A DNA stretch of 64,000 bases from Algihabitans sp965233705 (GTDB taxonomy: Bacteria > Pseudomonadota > Alphaproteobacteria > Kiloniellales > DSM-21159), in NCBI GenBank assembly GCA_965233705.1, contig CBDDTF010000003.1, positions 1,550,001-1,614,000 on the forward strand. The letters run 5' to 3'. The first letter of the stretch is position 1. Every line of letters starts with the position of its first letter. Made by a program: the position numbers and the translations under genes. The notes below the pieces were generated by a model. It worked only from the letters and a program-made list of their open reading frames with translations. It did not search any database and was not told the origin of the DNA. Of this stretch, positions 18,167 to 27,784 are shown piece after piece.

Positions 18167-18249
18167 CGAAACCCGCGTGCGCCGGGACGCGTTTTTCGAG
18201 AACGAGGGTGTTCATAAGAAATCTTGGTTTTGAGCAAGTCCATCGGCGT

Positions 18250-21200
18250 TCACCCGCCCAACTGCTGGTACACATTGCGCGTCGCATTAGGAAGATTGCT
18301 ACGCACAACGAGTTCATTCTCGACGATCACCGTACACTCACTACCGCTATCGCGAAGTTCACCTATCAAGGAATCGGCCGGATGGCCGCTGGTCAGCGGC
18401 CCGGAGAGCGCGATAACAAATTTCTTGCCTTTGTGTTCGGCCAGGATGGGCGCTTTCACGATCTTTCCGCCACCGAATGAAATCTCCGCGCCCGCTTGGA
18501 ATTTGATATGATCTTCGTTTCGCCGTAGCAGGTCGTTGAAGAGCAGCGCGGAAGAGGCAGTCAGGCGTTGCTTGTTGAAACCGGACTGCTGCCCTGTAAG
18601 CAGATACTCAAGCAGTTCGACGCCGACATGCCGGTCAAGAAGGCCGTGTTCGAATTTGTTCTTGAAGCTCCGCAGGCAGCGATAGCAGGAAGCGTCGCAT
18701 TCTTCCGGGCAGGTACTCATAAGGTGCAGCGCCCTTTGGAAGAGTTCGAGACTGCGGTCGGGAAATTGGCTCGCAAACCCCGCCCCGCCGGGCAGCGTGT
18801 CGTAGAGAAAAATTTCGGCCTCGAGTCCGCTCATCCCGGCCGGTGTCAGCGCCGGCCGGTATTCGGCCATCAACTCACCCGGTTCAATTTCCAGCAGCTG
18901 GCAGGCTGCCTTGGCAAGAGCTTCACTGACTGTTCTGAGCGCTACAGCCGTCGAGTCGTGGCGGGGATTCAGTTTGAGCGGCGCGGCGACGCGCATGGAA
19001 AACAGCGCAATATCGGTGATGAAGTCCGTACCAAGAACCAGATGGCGGGTGGGACCGGTCCCGTCACAGATTCTCCTGTCGTCATCGTCGGGAAACGGCT
19101 TGCGGTGGGGAGCCGCAAGCGTAGGGCTAGAAGTGCTGCTGGCTTCAATGCGCCCGCATTTTGTGCAGTAGGTATAGCCTTCCTTCTGTGGCCCTGTATT
19201 GGAAACAAGCAAATGCTGCCGGGAGCGCAGGCCGCGTATGCGTTCATTGTTCTGTACCCAGCCAGCGTCTTCGTTGGGTGTTCCCATTGTAAGTTTGGCG
19301 CGTGTTGCATAGCTGGTTTCCGGTACGTCATCCGGTGACGTTTCCTCTTCAATGTCGACCGGATGGGCGAAGCCGGGCGGTCGCATCCAATAGCGTGCCG
19401 GCCCGAAAGTCTCTTCGCCGCCGCACGCGGCGCAGTCCCTCGTCTCCCCACGGCTTGCTTCGTGAATTTCGAAGGTGCGGGCAAATCCGCACTCGCTGCA
19501 TTCCATGTAAAGGCGCTTTGACTCCCACGCGTGATACCGGTCGTCACCCATGACGGAATAAATCGCGCCGGATGTGTAGCACTTGCCGGATATCCAGACC
19601 TGCTTTCCGGGCGCATATTGCGTCAGTGCGATGGGAAGGCCCTGTGAAGGAGCAAAGCGCATGATATGCCGAAACCTGGAGGAGCGGTCCTGGTCGAAGA
19701 CATGGAACGTCGCCACGTCTGTCGGGAAGGCGTAGCGCGGAAGTTTGCCGCAGTAGAGAAGCCGGTCGAGCATCTTGTCAGAGTTGGAAGCCTGTTGCGG
19801 GCGCTCTTCCCCTTCTTCGGCAGCCACCTCGACTTCGGTGGCCTCGTCATCCTTATCGTCCGCATCGGCTTCGGGTTCTCCTTGGTCTTCATCCGGTCTC
19901 GGCGCTATGGCGTCATCCACCGCCTTCAGACAATCAGCAATCATGGTTTCGAGCAGCGCGGAGCGGTCCTCGGGGGACAATTCGGCGGGAATCCATGTCG
20001 TAACCCGCTTGATCAGTGTGTCTTCATTTTCGGCGAGCCATGACGCGAAATCGTCGCGGTTGAGCGGCGAGTCAGGCCGGCGAAATGCTGTCACGCTTCC
20101 GAGCACCGAAAACAGGTCGTGAGGTTGCGAGGGGTCAATATCGGGAAGCCGGTTCTGGTGATAGTTTTGCAGCAGAAAGGCGCGAATATGCCGGCGCACG
20201 ATCTCCGGGTTGTCCAGTGTAAGCTTGGGATCGACGACGTCGCCCCTTATCATGTCGTCAGGCTGGGAAAAATAATGTTCATCGTGACTGTCGGCGCTTC
20301 CGAAGGCCACGACGGTGGCGACGGCATTGCCGCGGCGGCCGGCGCGGCCGGCGCGCTGCTGATAGTTCGCCCTGCCCGGCGGCATGTTGCGCAAGGCGAC
20401 GCCGGACAAGGCGCCGAGATCGATGCCGACCTCCATAGTGGTTGTGCTAGACAAAATGTCGATGGCGGTCGAACGGCTGCTGAGGCGGGCGCTGACCAAC
20501 TCGATATCCTGAAATAGCAGTTCGTTTTCCTCGGCTTTGGAGAAAACATCTTCGTTCTGCGGCGCATTAAGCTGAGCCGTATGCTCGGCGGCGATAAGCG
20601 CCATGGGCTGCCGCGGCGGGTCGCCGAGCGCTTCGGTTACAGGCTTGCGGTAAAAGCCTTTCCTCGCGAGATACACCGGATCGTTGTCAGGATCGAGCGG
20701 CCTTACCTCGTCGCTTCCGCAATTCAGGCAATAGCTCACGCAGGGAATGGGGCGGTGTACCGATTTGCACCTTGAGCAGTGGACCCAGTCTCCGCCAAAC
20801 TGAAGCGAAAGCTCGGAGCCGTTCAGGCATCTATGTCCGCTTTCCACCGGCTGTGTGAACCACTTGAGGAGTTCCGGCGACCAGCTATCCCAGAAGAGTT
20901 TTCTGTGTGCCTTATCCAGAATGACGGTGTTTATGGCATCGAATTTGGTCTTCGGATTGCGGGGTCGAACGCGAAAGCCTTCGGATTTAGGACGGTTCAC
21001 CCAGTTTCCCGGCATTTGGGCCAGTCGAAAACCGTTGTTGTTCCAGCAACTCAGCCAAAACCGGGCAAACGCGAGCTTGTCCTGGTCGGATTCCGCTACA
21101 CCCGGAATCGGCGGAAGGCCAAGGAGCTTGTTGGTGTGGCGGTCGGCCTCCATCAAGGTGGCCAGCGCCAGCGCCTCCATGCCCCAGAACCTGTCCGTCA

Positions 21201-23823
21201 GGGTGCTCAGCATACTGTTTAGTAGTGACTCGGGCGGATGATGCGCCCGGATTTCAAGCAAGAGACCCATTAGCGTCGCCGGATCGCCAAGATCGGAGTT
21301 GGCAAGCGCGTCCGTAACGATTTCCTCGGCTTCGAAATTTTCGTGAGCGCGCATTTCCGGCCGCAGGCGGACATTCAGTCTTTTGGACGCAAGCAAAACG
21401 CCAAAATACAAATCGTCCAGGTTCAGGAACTGCCGAACGGCATCCTGCTCCTTGAGCCACTTGAACCCGCTGATGATAAGTGGACGCAGGGAATCTCTTT
21501 CGGAATACATTTGCAGGTTCGGGGCAAGACGCGCCGCGACCTGCCGCGAATCGGAGAAAGCCAACACCTTGCGCCCGCGCAAGGGCGCGAAACGGGATGC
21601 TTCCTGCGGTCCGGGCGGCTGTATCTGGATTTGCCGCGCTATGAGGGCCTGGAACGGCTGGTCGCCCTTGGTTTGGTGATCCTGCACGTAGGTACGGCCG
21701 AACCGGGCGGTCTTGCCGCATACGGCGCAAGGCTTGAATTCCCCGCGCGTCTCAAAGCTTGTGTCGGCCTCGTCTTCGTCATCAGCCGCGTCTTTAAGAC
21801 GTTCGTGCCGGATGTATACGGTTCTCATGCGTGGCCCGACCTCTATCGGGTCGAGTTGCCCGGTTTCCAGATCGTAGTCAGCAGGCTCCGCGGCGTCTTC
21901 GTGAGCGGGTTCTTCAAGCAGAAGATCGAGCGGCAACAGCGGGGTCGTCTCTCCCGTCGCCATCCGCAGCCGCCTTCCGGGCTCCGCCCACAGGGCGTGC
22001 GGCGTATCAACATCGTCCGTGTAGGCGCGCGCATAGGCGGTGCCACAGTTGCGGCAGGTGTAAAGCTCAAGCACCCGCGCACCGCAAGCGCACTCATCCA
22101 TCGGCTGGGAGTACATCTTGCCGCAAATACCGTCGCGCTGATCCTCCGGGATTTCGCTGCAATGCGGGTCCATGCAAACCCAAAGGCCAGGCAGGCCGCG
22201 GAAAAAGTTGTGAATGCGGCACGGCAGCAGGCCCGGCATTTTGGGATCGGGACGCGCGACGCTGCCAAGCGCCATCAGGGCCGTGACGGCCGCATCCGCA
22301 TTCTGTTCGGCCGTATCGGGAAAAAGAAACGAGCCCAGCTCCGCAATAGGCCGCGCTTCTTCCATTGTTGTATTGACGAGCGCGCCCATGGGGTCAAATG
22401 GATCGAGCGCCGCATGGAGAGCAACTTCCGGGTTGGTCACACCACCGACTTTCCTGTAGTCCAGGAGCGGCTGAATGGCCGCGAGCCTTTCGGCGGCAGT
22501 TTCCGCCTCGTAGAATTGCGGCAGGTCTATATCGGCAAGGACTTTCGCGTCCGCGGCTGAACCGGGCGCAGCGTTGTCCTTAAGGTCGAGCGTGCCCTGA
22601 ATAGGCACAAAGGTTTCAGCGGGAATGCCTGAGAGCTGAGCGCCGAACGCAGGGGCATACTTATGATCCTTGAAGCTCGCCGTCGCGCAGATGACCCGGA
22701 ATCGTTCCGGCGGAATATCGAGCCGGTCCCGCAGGCGCCGCAGCAGCAGACCGACTTCAGCGCCCGCAGCGCCGCGGTAAAGGTGAGCTTCGTCGAGCAC
22801 GACAAGGAAAGTCTCGTCTTCGTTTTGGGCCAGCCACTCTTTCGTTCGGTCGAAGATCGGCCGCTCGATGGGCCGCATTAGCATGTATTCGAGCATGGAA
22901 TAGTTCGTAACCAGAAGATCGGGCGGCGCTGTCTGGACCTCATGCCGCGTCAGCAGTTCGGAGTCGTCGGGCAGTGTGACGGCCCTTATGAACTCGCCTG
23001 TCCTACGATCCTGCCAGCCGCTGCCTTTCACGCCAAACCAGGCTTCCAGATCAGGCTTGGCTGGCCATTTGCCTTTTTCTTTAAGGGCCTCCAGCAATTG
23101 CCCGGCTTCCGCTTGTTCGTGAGGGTCATCGCTTCGCGCGCGCCGCAATACGTCGAAGTAGAAACTGTCAAAGGACTGCAGGCGGTTGGAATCCTTCTTG
23201 GTTGTGCGAATGCCCGCGTAAGGCGTGCGGCTCGTGTAGCGGGCAAAGCGCGGCGGACGGCCCGACCACTTCATGAACATTTCGACAAGGCGCGGATCGC
23301 CCAGCAAGGCTCGCAGCCGTCCCAACTGGTCGTTCACCAGCGCATTCATGGGATACAGAATCAGTGCGCGCATGGCCGGCTGCTCCGCAAAAGCGGCCGG
23401 CTTTGTCTGGGCCTCGCAGGCGAACTTGCCGAGAATCGGCAGAAGGAAAGATTCGGTTTTGCCGGAACCGGTCCCGGTCATGATCACTAGGTTCCGGCCG
23501 TTTATGAGGTTGTGGCGGATCGACTCGGCCTGATGGCTGTAGGGAGGATCGTATATGAGACGCGGCAGTTTTCCTTCCGGCTTGCTGAGGCGGATAAAGA
23601 GATCGAGTGCGGCTTCGGGCAGGCCGTCCATCGTCGCAAAGCTGTCGCCGGCGACATATTTGGGTGTCGATTCCAGGTAGGGAATGCGGAATATCACGCC
23701 GTCGCGAGCAAGCAGCGCTTTTCTTTGGGCGATAAGCGACGGGGCGCTTATATGGTAGGTCGCCTCGATATAGTCCTGCAGCGAGCCGTGGAGCCGCTTA
23801 ATCGTTTCCTGAATTGTCTGCAT
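18250..23823 (-). CDS. druE: Druantia helicase DruE (large DEAH helicase with DUF1998)
   Basis: A 1857-aa superfamily 2 helicase. Walker A GTGSGKT is at residues 117-123, DEAH near 342, motif VI QRAGRAGRRG near 1155-1164, and scattered Cys pairs follow (ECGF, CAACGG, CTKCGR). The C-terminal DUF1998 signature runs LYDTLPGGAGF near 1670 to CDASCYRCLRSF near 1707. Size and domain order match DruE, the common component of Druantia anti-phage systems. GGGAG precedes the ATG at 23823, five bases after the upstream gene's stop. An in-frame upstream start at 23868 would overlap that gene. DISARM DrmA/DrmB was considered, but those are separate proteins. Confidence 0.85.
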   Translation of the reverse strand: MQTIQETIKRLHGSLQDYIEATYHISAPSLIAQRKALLARDGVIFRIPYLESTPKYVAGDSFATMDGLPEAALDLFIRLSKPEGKLPRLIYDPPYSHQAESIRHNLINGRNLVIMTGTGSGKTESFLLPILGKFACEAQTKPAAFAEQPAMRALILYPMNALVNDQLGRLRALLGDPRLVEMFMKWSGRPPRFARYTSRTPYAGIRTTKKDSNRLQSFDSFYFDVLRRARSDDPHEQAEAGQLLEALKEKGKWPAKPDLEAWFGVKGSGWQDRRTGEFIRAVTLPDDSELLTRHEVQTAPPDLLVTNYSMLEYMLMRPIERPIFDRTKEWLAQNEDETFLVVLDEAHLYRGAAGAEVGLLLRRLRDRLDIPPERFRVICATASFKDHKYAPAFGAQLSGIPAETFVPIQGTLDLKDNAAPGSAADAKVLADIDLPQFYEAETAAERLAAIQPLLDYRKVGGVTNPEVALHAALDPFDPMGALVNTTMEEARPIAELGSFLFPDTAEQNADAAVTALMALGSVARPDPKMPGLLPCRIHNFFRGLPGLWVCMDPHCSEIPEDQRDGICGKMYSQPMDECACGARVLELYTCRNCGTAYARAYTDDVDTPHALWAEPGRRLRMATGETTPLLPLDLLLEEPAHEDAAEPADYDLETGQLDPIEVGPRMRTVYIRHERLKDAADDEDEADTSFETRGEFKPCAVCGKTARFGRTYVQDHQTKGDQPFQALIARQIQIQPPGPQEASRFAPLRGRKVLAFSDSRQVAARLAPNLQMYSERDSLRPLIISGFKWLKEQDAVRQFLNLDDLYFGVLLASKRLNVRLRPEMRAHENFEAEEIVTDALANSDLGDPATLMGLLLEIRAHHPPESLLNSMLSTLTDRFWGMEALALATLMEADRHTNKLLGLPPIPGVAESDQDKLAFARFWLSCWNNNGFRLAQMPGNWVNRPKSEGFRVRPRNPKTKFDAINTVILDKAHRKLFWDSWSPELLKWFTQPVESGHRCLNGSELSLQFGGDWVHCSRCKSVHRPIPCVSYCLNCGSDEVRPLDPDNDPVYLARKGFYRKPVTEALGDPPRQPMALIAAEHTAQLNAPQNEDVFSKAEENELLFQDIELVSARLSSRSTAIDILSSTTTMEVGIDLGALSGVALRNMPPGRANYQQRAGRAGRRGNAVATVVAFGSADSHDEHYFSQPDDMIRGDVVDPKLTLDNPEIVRRHIRAFLLQNYHQNRLPDIDPSQPHDLFSVLGSVTAFRRPDSPLNRDDFASWLAENEDTLIKRVTTWIPAELSPEDRSALLETMIADCLKAVDDAIAPRPDEDQGEPEADADDKDDEATEVEVAAEEGEERPQQASNSDKMLDRLLYCGKLPRYAFPTDVATFHVFDQDRSSRFRHIMRFAPSQGLPIALTQYAPGKQVWISGKCYTSGAIYSVMGDDRYHAWESKRLYMECSECGFARTFEIHEASRGETRDCAACGGEETFGPARYWMRPPGFAHPVDIEEETSPDDVPETSYATRAKLTMGTPNEDAGWVQNNERIRGLRSRQHLLVSNTGPQKEGYTYCTKCGRIEASSTSSPTLAAPHRKPFPDDDDRRICDGTGPTRHLVLGTDFITDIALFSMRVAAPLKLNPRHDSTAVALRTVSEALAKAACQLLEIEPGELMAEYRPALTPAGMSGLEAEIFLYDTLPGGAGFASQFPDRSLELFQRALHLMSTCPEECDASCYRCLRSFKNKFEHGLLDRHVGVELLEYLLTGQQSGFNKQRLTASSALLFNDLLRRNEDHIKFQAGAEISFGGGKIVKAPILAEHKGKKFVIALSGPLTSGHPADSLIGELRDSGSECTVIVENELVVRSNLPNATRNVYQQLGG

Positions 23824-23828
23824 GAATA

Positions 23829-24917
23829 CTATTCTCCCGGCTGATGCTCGTCCGACTTGACCATCCAAAGGTTGTTTTGCAAAAAGCGCTCTTCGCTATC
23901 CGCTTCGCGGCGCGGAATCTCATAAGCCAATAGGCTGTGATCACGCGGACATTGCGTTCCCAGGATCATCAAACGTCTTTGGGACCACTCGGGCAACGGC
24001 GAAAAAAAGTCAAAGCGGACCGTCAGTTCGCTGTCGCGCCTTCGGTAACGCTGCGGCTGACCCCGGCAGAAATCAATTGCCATTTGAAGATGCCATGCGG
24101 CATCACAGCCCCGCCAGCGGAAGCCAGACCGCGGCAGGTCCATCAGGCGCCGCGCTACGCCGTCTGCGAGTTCGACGAAACACCAGAGCGGCGCCCCGAA
24201 TTCCTGCGGGCGCCGCGCCACAAATGTACCGGTTTGCCCTGAGGGGACTACCCAGCGCCCGCGATAGTAAGTCACGGGTTTTGAGGAATCGAGGATTTCG
24301 AGACCGTTGACCGTTCCGCAGGGAGGCCGTGCGGCGAGTTGTCTTTCAAAGGAAGATAGATGTTCTTCTGCGGTATCGGCCCTCGGTGATTTCAGCCATA
24401 CGCTTTCGGGTAGATGCTGTAGGCCCTGCGTCAGAAGGATCGCTGCGAGATCTTCGTCGGCTTCGGGTGTAATATACCGCGCGCAGCCATCGTAAGCCAC
24501 GCGCGCAGACAGGTCAGAGGAAAGAAACGTATCCTGGTCGGGTACGATGCCCGCCAGGAATATCGCTCCGCTTGGCCTCATGACGAAGCTAGGCGGCGCG
24601 GCGAAGACCCATGTGCCTTTCACCTTGGCGTCGTCAATCGCCACGTCCGCAAGTTCGAGCAGATCGCCGCCTACAATTAGACTGTCTACGAGATCATCCA
24701 GGCGGTCCGCGAGCGCATCAGGATCGTCGTCAAGGTGGCTCAGGCTTTCCAAGAGCGCCGAACGCAGCGCCGTCCGCGAACACGGACAGAGTATGCCGGC
24801 GCAGCGTCTGAGAAGGCCGGCAAGCAGAATATCGTCGAGGCTATCGTTCTCGCCCGGAATTCCCAGCGTTGCGCGGCAATTTTCAATCACGTCGGAAGCC
24901 TCGATCACGTCAATCAT
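23829..24917 (-). CDS. Druantia component, DruD-like by position
   Basis: A 362-aa soluble protein with no motif I can name. The N-terminal third is acidic and helical (SLDDILLAGLLRRC, HLDDDPDALADRLDDLVDSL). The C-terminal part has several Trp/Arg-rich strands. Its ATG at 24917 overlaps the stop of the preceding gene (ATGA), so the two are translationally coupled, and druE starts five bases after its stop. Position between the 954-aa gene and druE corresponds to DruD of type I systems; this is inference from order. Confidence 0.6.
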   Translation of the reverse strand: MIDVIEASDVIENCRATLGIPGENDSLDDILLAGLLRRCAGILCPCSRTALRSALLESLSHLDDDPDALADRLDDLVDSLIVGGDLLELADVAIDDAKVKGTWVFAAPPSFVMRPSGAIFLAGIVPDQDTFLSSDLSARVAYDGCARYITPEADEDLAAILLTQGLQHLPESVWLKSPRADTAEEHLSSFERQLAARPPCGTVNGLEILDSSKPVTYYRGRWVVPSGQTGTFVARRPQEFGAPLWCFVELADGVARRLMDLPRSGFRWRGCDAAWHLQMAIDFCRGQPQRYRRRDSELTVRFDFFSPLPEWSQRRLMILGTQCPRDHSLLAYEIPRREADSEERFLQNNLWMVKSDEHQPGE

Positions 24918-27778
24918 GTCTTCCACTCCGGAAGCAAGGCGTGCGTATTGCCGTCGTGAGTTGCGGATAGCAGGGCCAGGAACCGTGCCCCGCGCAACAA
25001 GACAGGACTGCTCTTTAGGCGAACAAGAAGCCCTTCGAGTTCGTCGCCAAACAGGCGCGGCAAACGGTGCGGTTGACTGGCAAGCCGTATCGCGAAAGCG
25101 CATAGCCCGGGATCGCGGCAAACGCCGTAGCGCTTGGCAAGGTCTGCGTACCAAGTGGTTATAGAAGCAAATCTGTGGTCAATGCCGGCGGCATCACGGC
25201 GCAGGACGGCGGAAAAGCCGCCGTGCTTTCCAATCGCGGCCTGCAGATTGTCCGCTGCGCGCGGCGCGTTCGGGTTGTCGAGAAATCGTCTTTCGGCTCT
25301 GATCCATTGCGGCCCGCAAAGAATGCTGTAGATGGCGAGCAGCAGGCCGTCCATAACCTGTTGGCGTCTTGCGCCTGCGACAAAGCCGGCAAGGCGCGCT
25401 TTTCGCCAATATCGCAGTATGCGGAGCGCCCTAATGACAGCCGCAGGATCATCGCGCACATCATCATATCGGGGGGTAACGCCGAGGCCCTCCAGCCCGG
25501 CGCCAGTCAGCCCTGCGCTGACCAATATTGTGTCGCGATAATCGCCCGATTGCGCTGTAACGAGACCGCCGGGCGGCTCCAATTGTGTCCCGGCCAGAGC
25601 GCTGGCGGCATCAAGACGCGCGATCCTGGCTGGCTCTTCCATGCTGAAATAACGGCATTTCAGGCGCCCGTCTTCCTGTCCCGTGTCATCAACAAGACGG
25701 ACAATCAGTCGTCCGTTCTCGTGGCGGAGCACCCATCTCAGCGGCTGCGCTTCGTGTTCAAACCGGAGCGTAAATTCGCCGAGTTCCTGGCCATTGATTT
25801 TGAGAATGCCGGCAGACGCTTCCAGGTAGCGCCATTCACACTGCTCGCGTTTGAGAAAGTCGCCAAAACGCCTGTGCCAGGCATCCGGCGTAATCGGCAA
25901 TTCCAATGACGCGTTTACCTGACCGCCGAATACCTCCTCACCTTTGGCGTCTTCAAGGATCACGGTGGCCGTGACGCTTCGGTGTTCGGGTCCAACTACT
26001 GATAGGTTGAAGCGGTTTTCCCAAAATGTATCGAGCCCTGCATCATGCGGATCGCCAGTTACAATCAGACCCGTATGGGATGCGGTTCCGGGAATCCACG
26101 GTTCAGGTTCCCGTACGCGCAGTTCGACAAAGCCCTCGTGCGCGGATGTTTTCGTAATGTCGTCAAGAGCGGCGCTGCGCTGCGCTGTCACAGTCAACAG
26201 ATGCGTGCCGGCATCGAGTTGCGGCAATCGTATGAATGTCGGTTGCCCTGTCGGTCCGGCGCGGGCAACCGTGCTGGCCTTTCCGTCGAGACTGATCACA
26301 TATGAGTCAACCGGATGATCCGGCACAATGCCGAGGCAGGGCATCTCGGTCGTCAGCCATTCGCTGCGGCCTTCACCGTCCCAGTTGCGGCCCGGCAAGC
26401 CTGCGGGCCAGACGCGAATAGTCCGTGCCAGTTCTAAGCCGTGCTTTGAAAGCCACTGAATATAATCGGCCGAAACGTCAGGGGGGACAGTGACCCGGAC
26501 CGCTTCTATCCCATGGCAGTCTATCGTGCAGGGGCGCATGCCGTCCTGCAGATCACGCGGCGCGTTTTCGCTGGCGATAACGTATTCCTGTCCGGGCCGC
26601 ATGATCCGGCCTGCAATTTCGCGAGCTAAGCCGTCGCGCCCGACGCGAAACAGCCAGACGGGACCCGTGGTCATGCGGCATTCGGTTTCGAGCAGTTGAT
26701 CGACGGCAGCCTGGTTTTGGTCAAACCGGACAAGCGGCTTTTCAGGATCTGGCCATTTCTTGAGGACGGTGCGGCGGTTGCCGGAAAGAACCCAGCCTGC
26801 AGATTTCTTTCCTTCCGCGCCGTTGATGCTGCACCGTGTCCGCCGAAGGAACTGGCGAATGTCGGCATTCAGTGCAGCGATGCTTTTAAAGCTGGGCAAA
26901 TCAAGTAAAAGGGTCCAAGTGTGATTGCCTGCATAGCGAAGCTGCAAATTCGGCCTGATGTCGGGCAACAGCTCCCGATCCCTTGGCAAGCCGCCCGGTT
27001 CCAGCCCGACCGCAAAACCGCGCGGGTCAGCGCCGCGGCCAATGCCCTTAAAGCGGTCCGTAACAACGCGGCTGGCTTCGTTGAGCCAGTCTCGCGCGCT
27101 TCTGACCCGCTCCAGGTCGCTGGTGATGCGCTCAAGTGTAGAAGGCAGCAATCGCTCTTCGCCTTCACGCGGGTCCTGGTGCAGGAGAGCAAGGACGATC
27201 CGGCCAACAAGTTCTTCCTGCTGCAGAAATTCTTCAAAGCGCGTCGATCCGTGATAGTTGGCGGCGACCATGCGGCCAATCGCGGCCGGGTCGATCGAAG
27301 TAAGACTGGCGAGCCGAAAGCGAAGTTCGTAAAGCGCTTTGGCAAAATGCCGTTGCAGATAGCGTGGCAACACGGCGTGGGTGATGGGCCAGGCAATGAT
27401 CCGAAAATGCCCGGCCCATGGGCCGGAAGGGACAACGCCGTTGTAGGCTTTCTGGAATTTGGCGAACCAGCCTGGAAGTTTGTAGCGGTCCTTGTACTCC
27501 CAGCCAGGCGTGCTTTCCTCAAATGACGGCCAGTATTCGCCACCTGAATAGCTATAGCCGCGTTCTGCGGCATATATCGCCCACAGCAGCCAATGCGGTG
27601 CAAATCTCTTTCGAGCCGCGACGCGCGCACGTAACTGGCCCGCAATGTCGTCAAACTCTTCCTCTGTAAGCCCGTGCTCCAAGGCAAAAATCGGGAAACC
27701 GGATGCCGCGCGGGATACCGCCAGGGCGGCAAAATGCCCTTCCAGATGCTCCTGCCATTTCTCTAAGGGCACGGGCAT
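24914..27778 (-). CDS. Druantia component between DruA and DruD (DruB/DruC position)
   Basis: A 954-aa protein without transmembrane segments. The N-terminal 200 residues are Trp/Tyr-rich and helical (HWLLWAIYAAERGYSYSGG); beta-rich central repeats occupy about 430-700. It may belong to the STY4851/ECs_5259 (YjiT) family seen beside DruE-like helicases in enterobacteria, but this is from memory and unverified. A canonical type I locus has two genes, druB and druC, here; this single protein fills the place. AAGGAG lies 11 bases before the ATG at 27778, six bases after the druA stop. Confidence 0.6.
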   Translation of the reverse strand: MPVPLEKWQEHLEGHFAALAVSRAASGFPIFALEHGLTEEEFDDIAGQLRARVAARKRFAPHWLLWAIYAAERGYSYSGGEYWPSFEESTPGWEYKDRYKLPGWFAKFQKAYNGVVPSGPWAGHFRIIAWPITHAVLPRYLQRHFAKALYELRFRLASLTSIDPAAIGRMVAANYHGSTRFEEFLQQEELVGRIVLALLHQDPREGEERLLPSTLERITSDLERVRSARDWLNEASRVVTDRFKGIGRGADPRGFAVGLEPGGLPRDRELLPDIRPNLQLRYAGNHTWTLLLDLPSFKSIAALNADIRQFLRRTRCSINGAEGKKSAGWVLSGNRRTVLKKWPDPEKPLVRFDQNQAAVDQLLETECRMTTGPVWLFRVGRDGLAREIAGRIMRPGQEYVIASENAPRDLQDGMRPCTIDCHGIEAVRVTVPPDVSADYIQWLSKHGLELARTIRVWPAGLPGRNWDGEGRSEWLTTEMPCLGIVPDHPVDSYVISLDGKASTVARAGPTGQPTFIRLPQLDAGTHLLTVTAQRSAALDDITKTSAHEGFVELRVREPEPWIPGTASHTGLIVTGDPHDAGLDTFWENRFNLSVVGPEHRSVTATVILEDAKGEEVFGGQVNASLELPITPDAWHRRFGDFLKREQCEWRYLEASAGILKINGQELGEFTLRFEHEAQPLRWVLRHENGRLIVRLVDDTGQEDGRLKCRYFSMEEPARIARLDAASALAGTQLEPPGGLVTAQSGDYRDTILVSAGLTGAGLEGLGVTPRYDDVRDDPAAVIRALRILRYWRKARLAGFVAGARRQQVMDGLLLAIYSILCGPQWIRAERRFLDNPNAPRAADNLQAAIGKHGGFSAVLRRDAAGIDHRFASITTWYADLAKRYGVCRDPGLCAFAIRLASQPHRLPRLFGDELEGLLVRLKSSPVLLRGARFLALLSATHDGNTHALLPEWKT

Positions 27779-27784
27779 ATTCAG

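Noticed and set aside
18250..24917. DISARM system (DrmA/DrmB helicase plus DUF1998)
   Set aside because: DrmA and DrmB are separate proteins and no DISARM methyltransferase or PLD gene is present. DUF4338 DruA plus one giant helicase fits Druantia.
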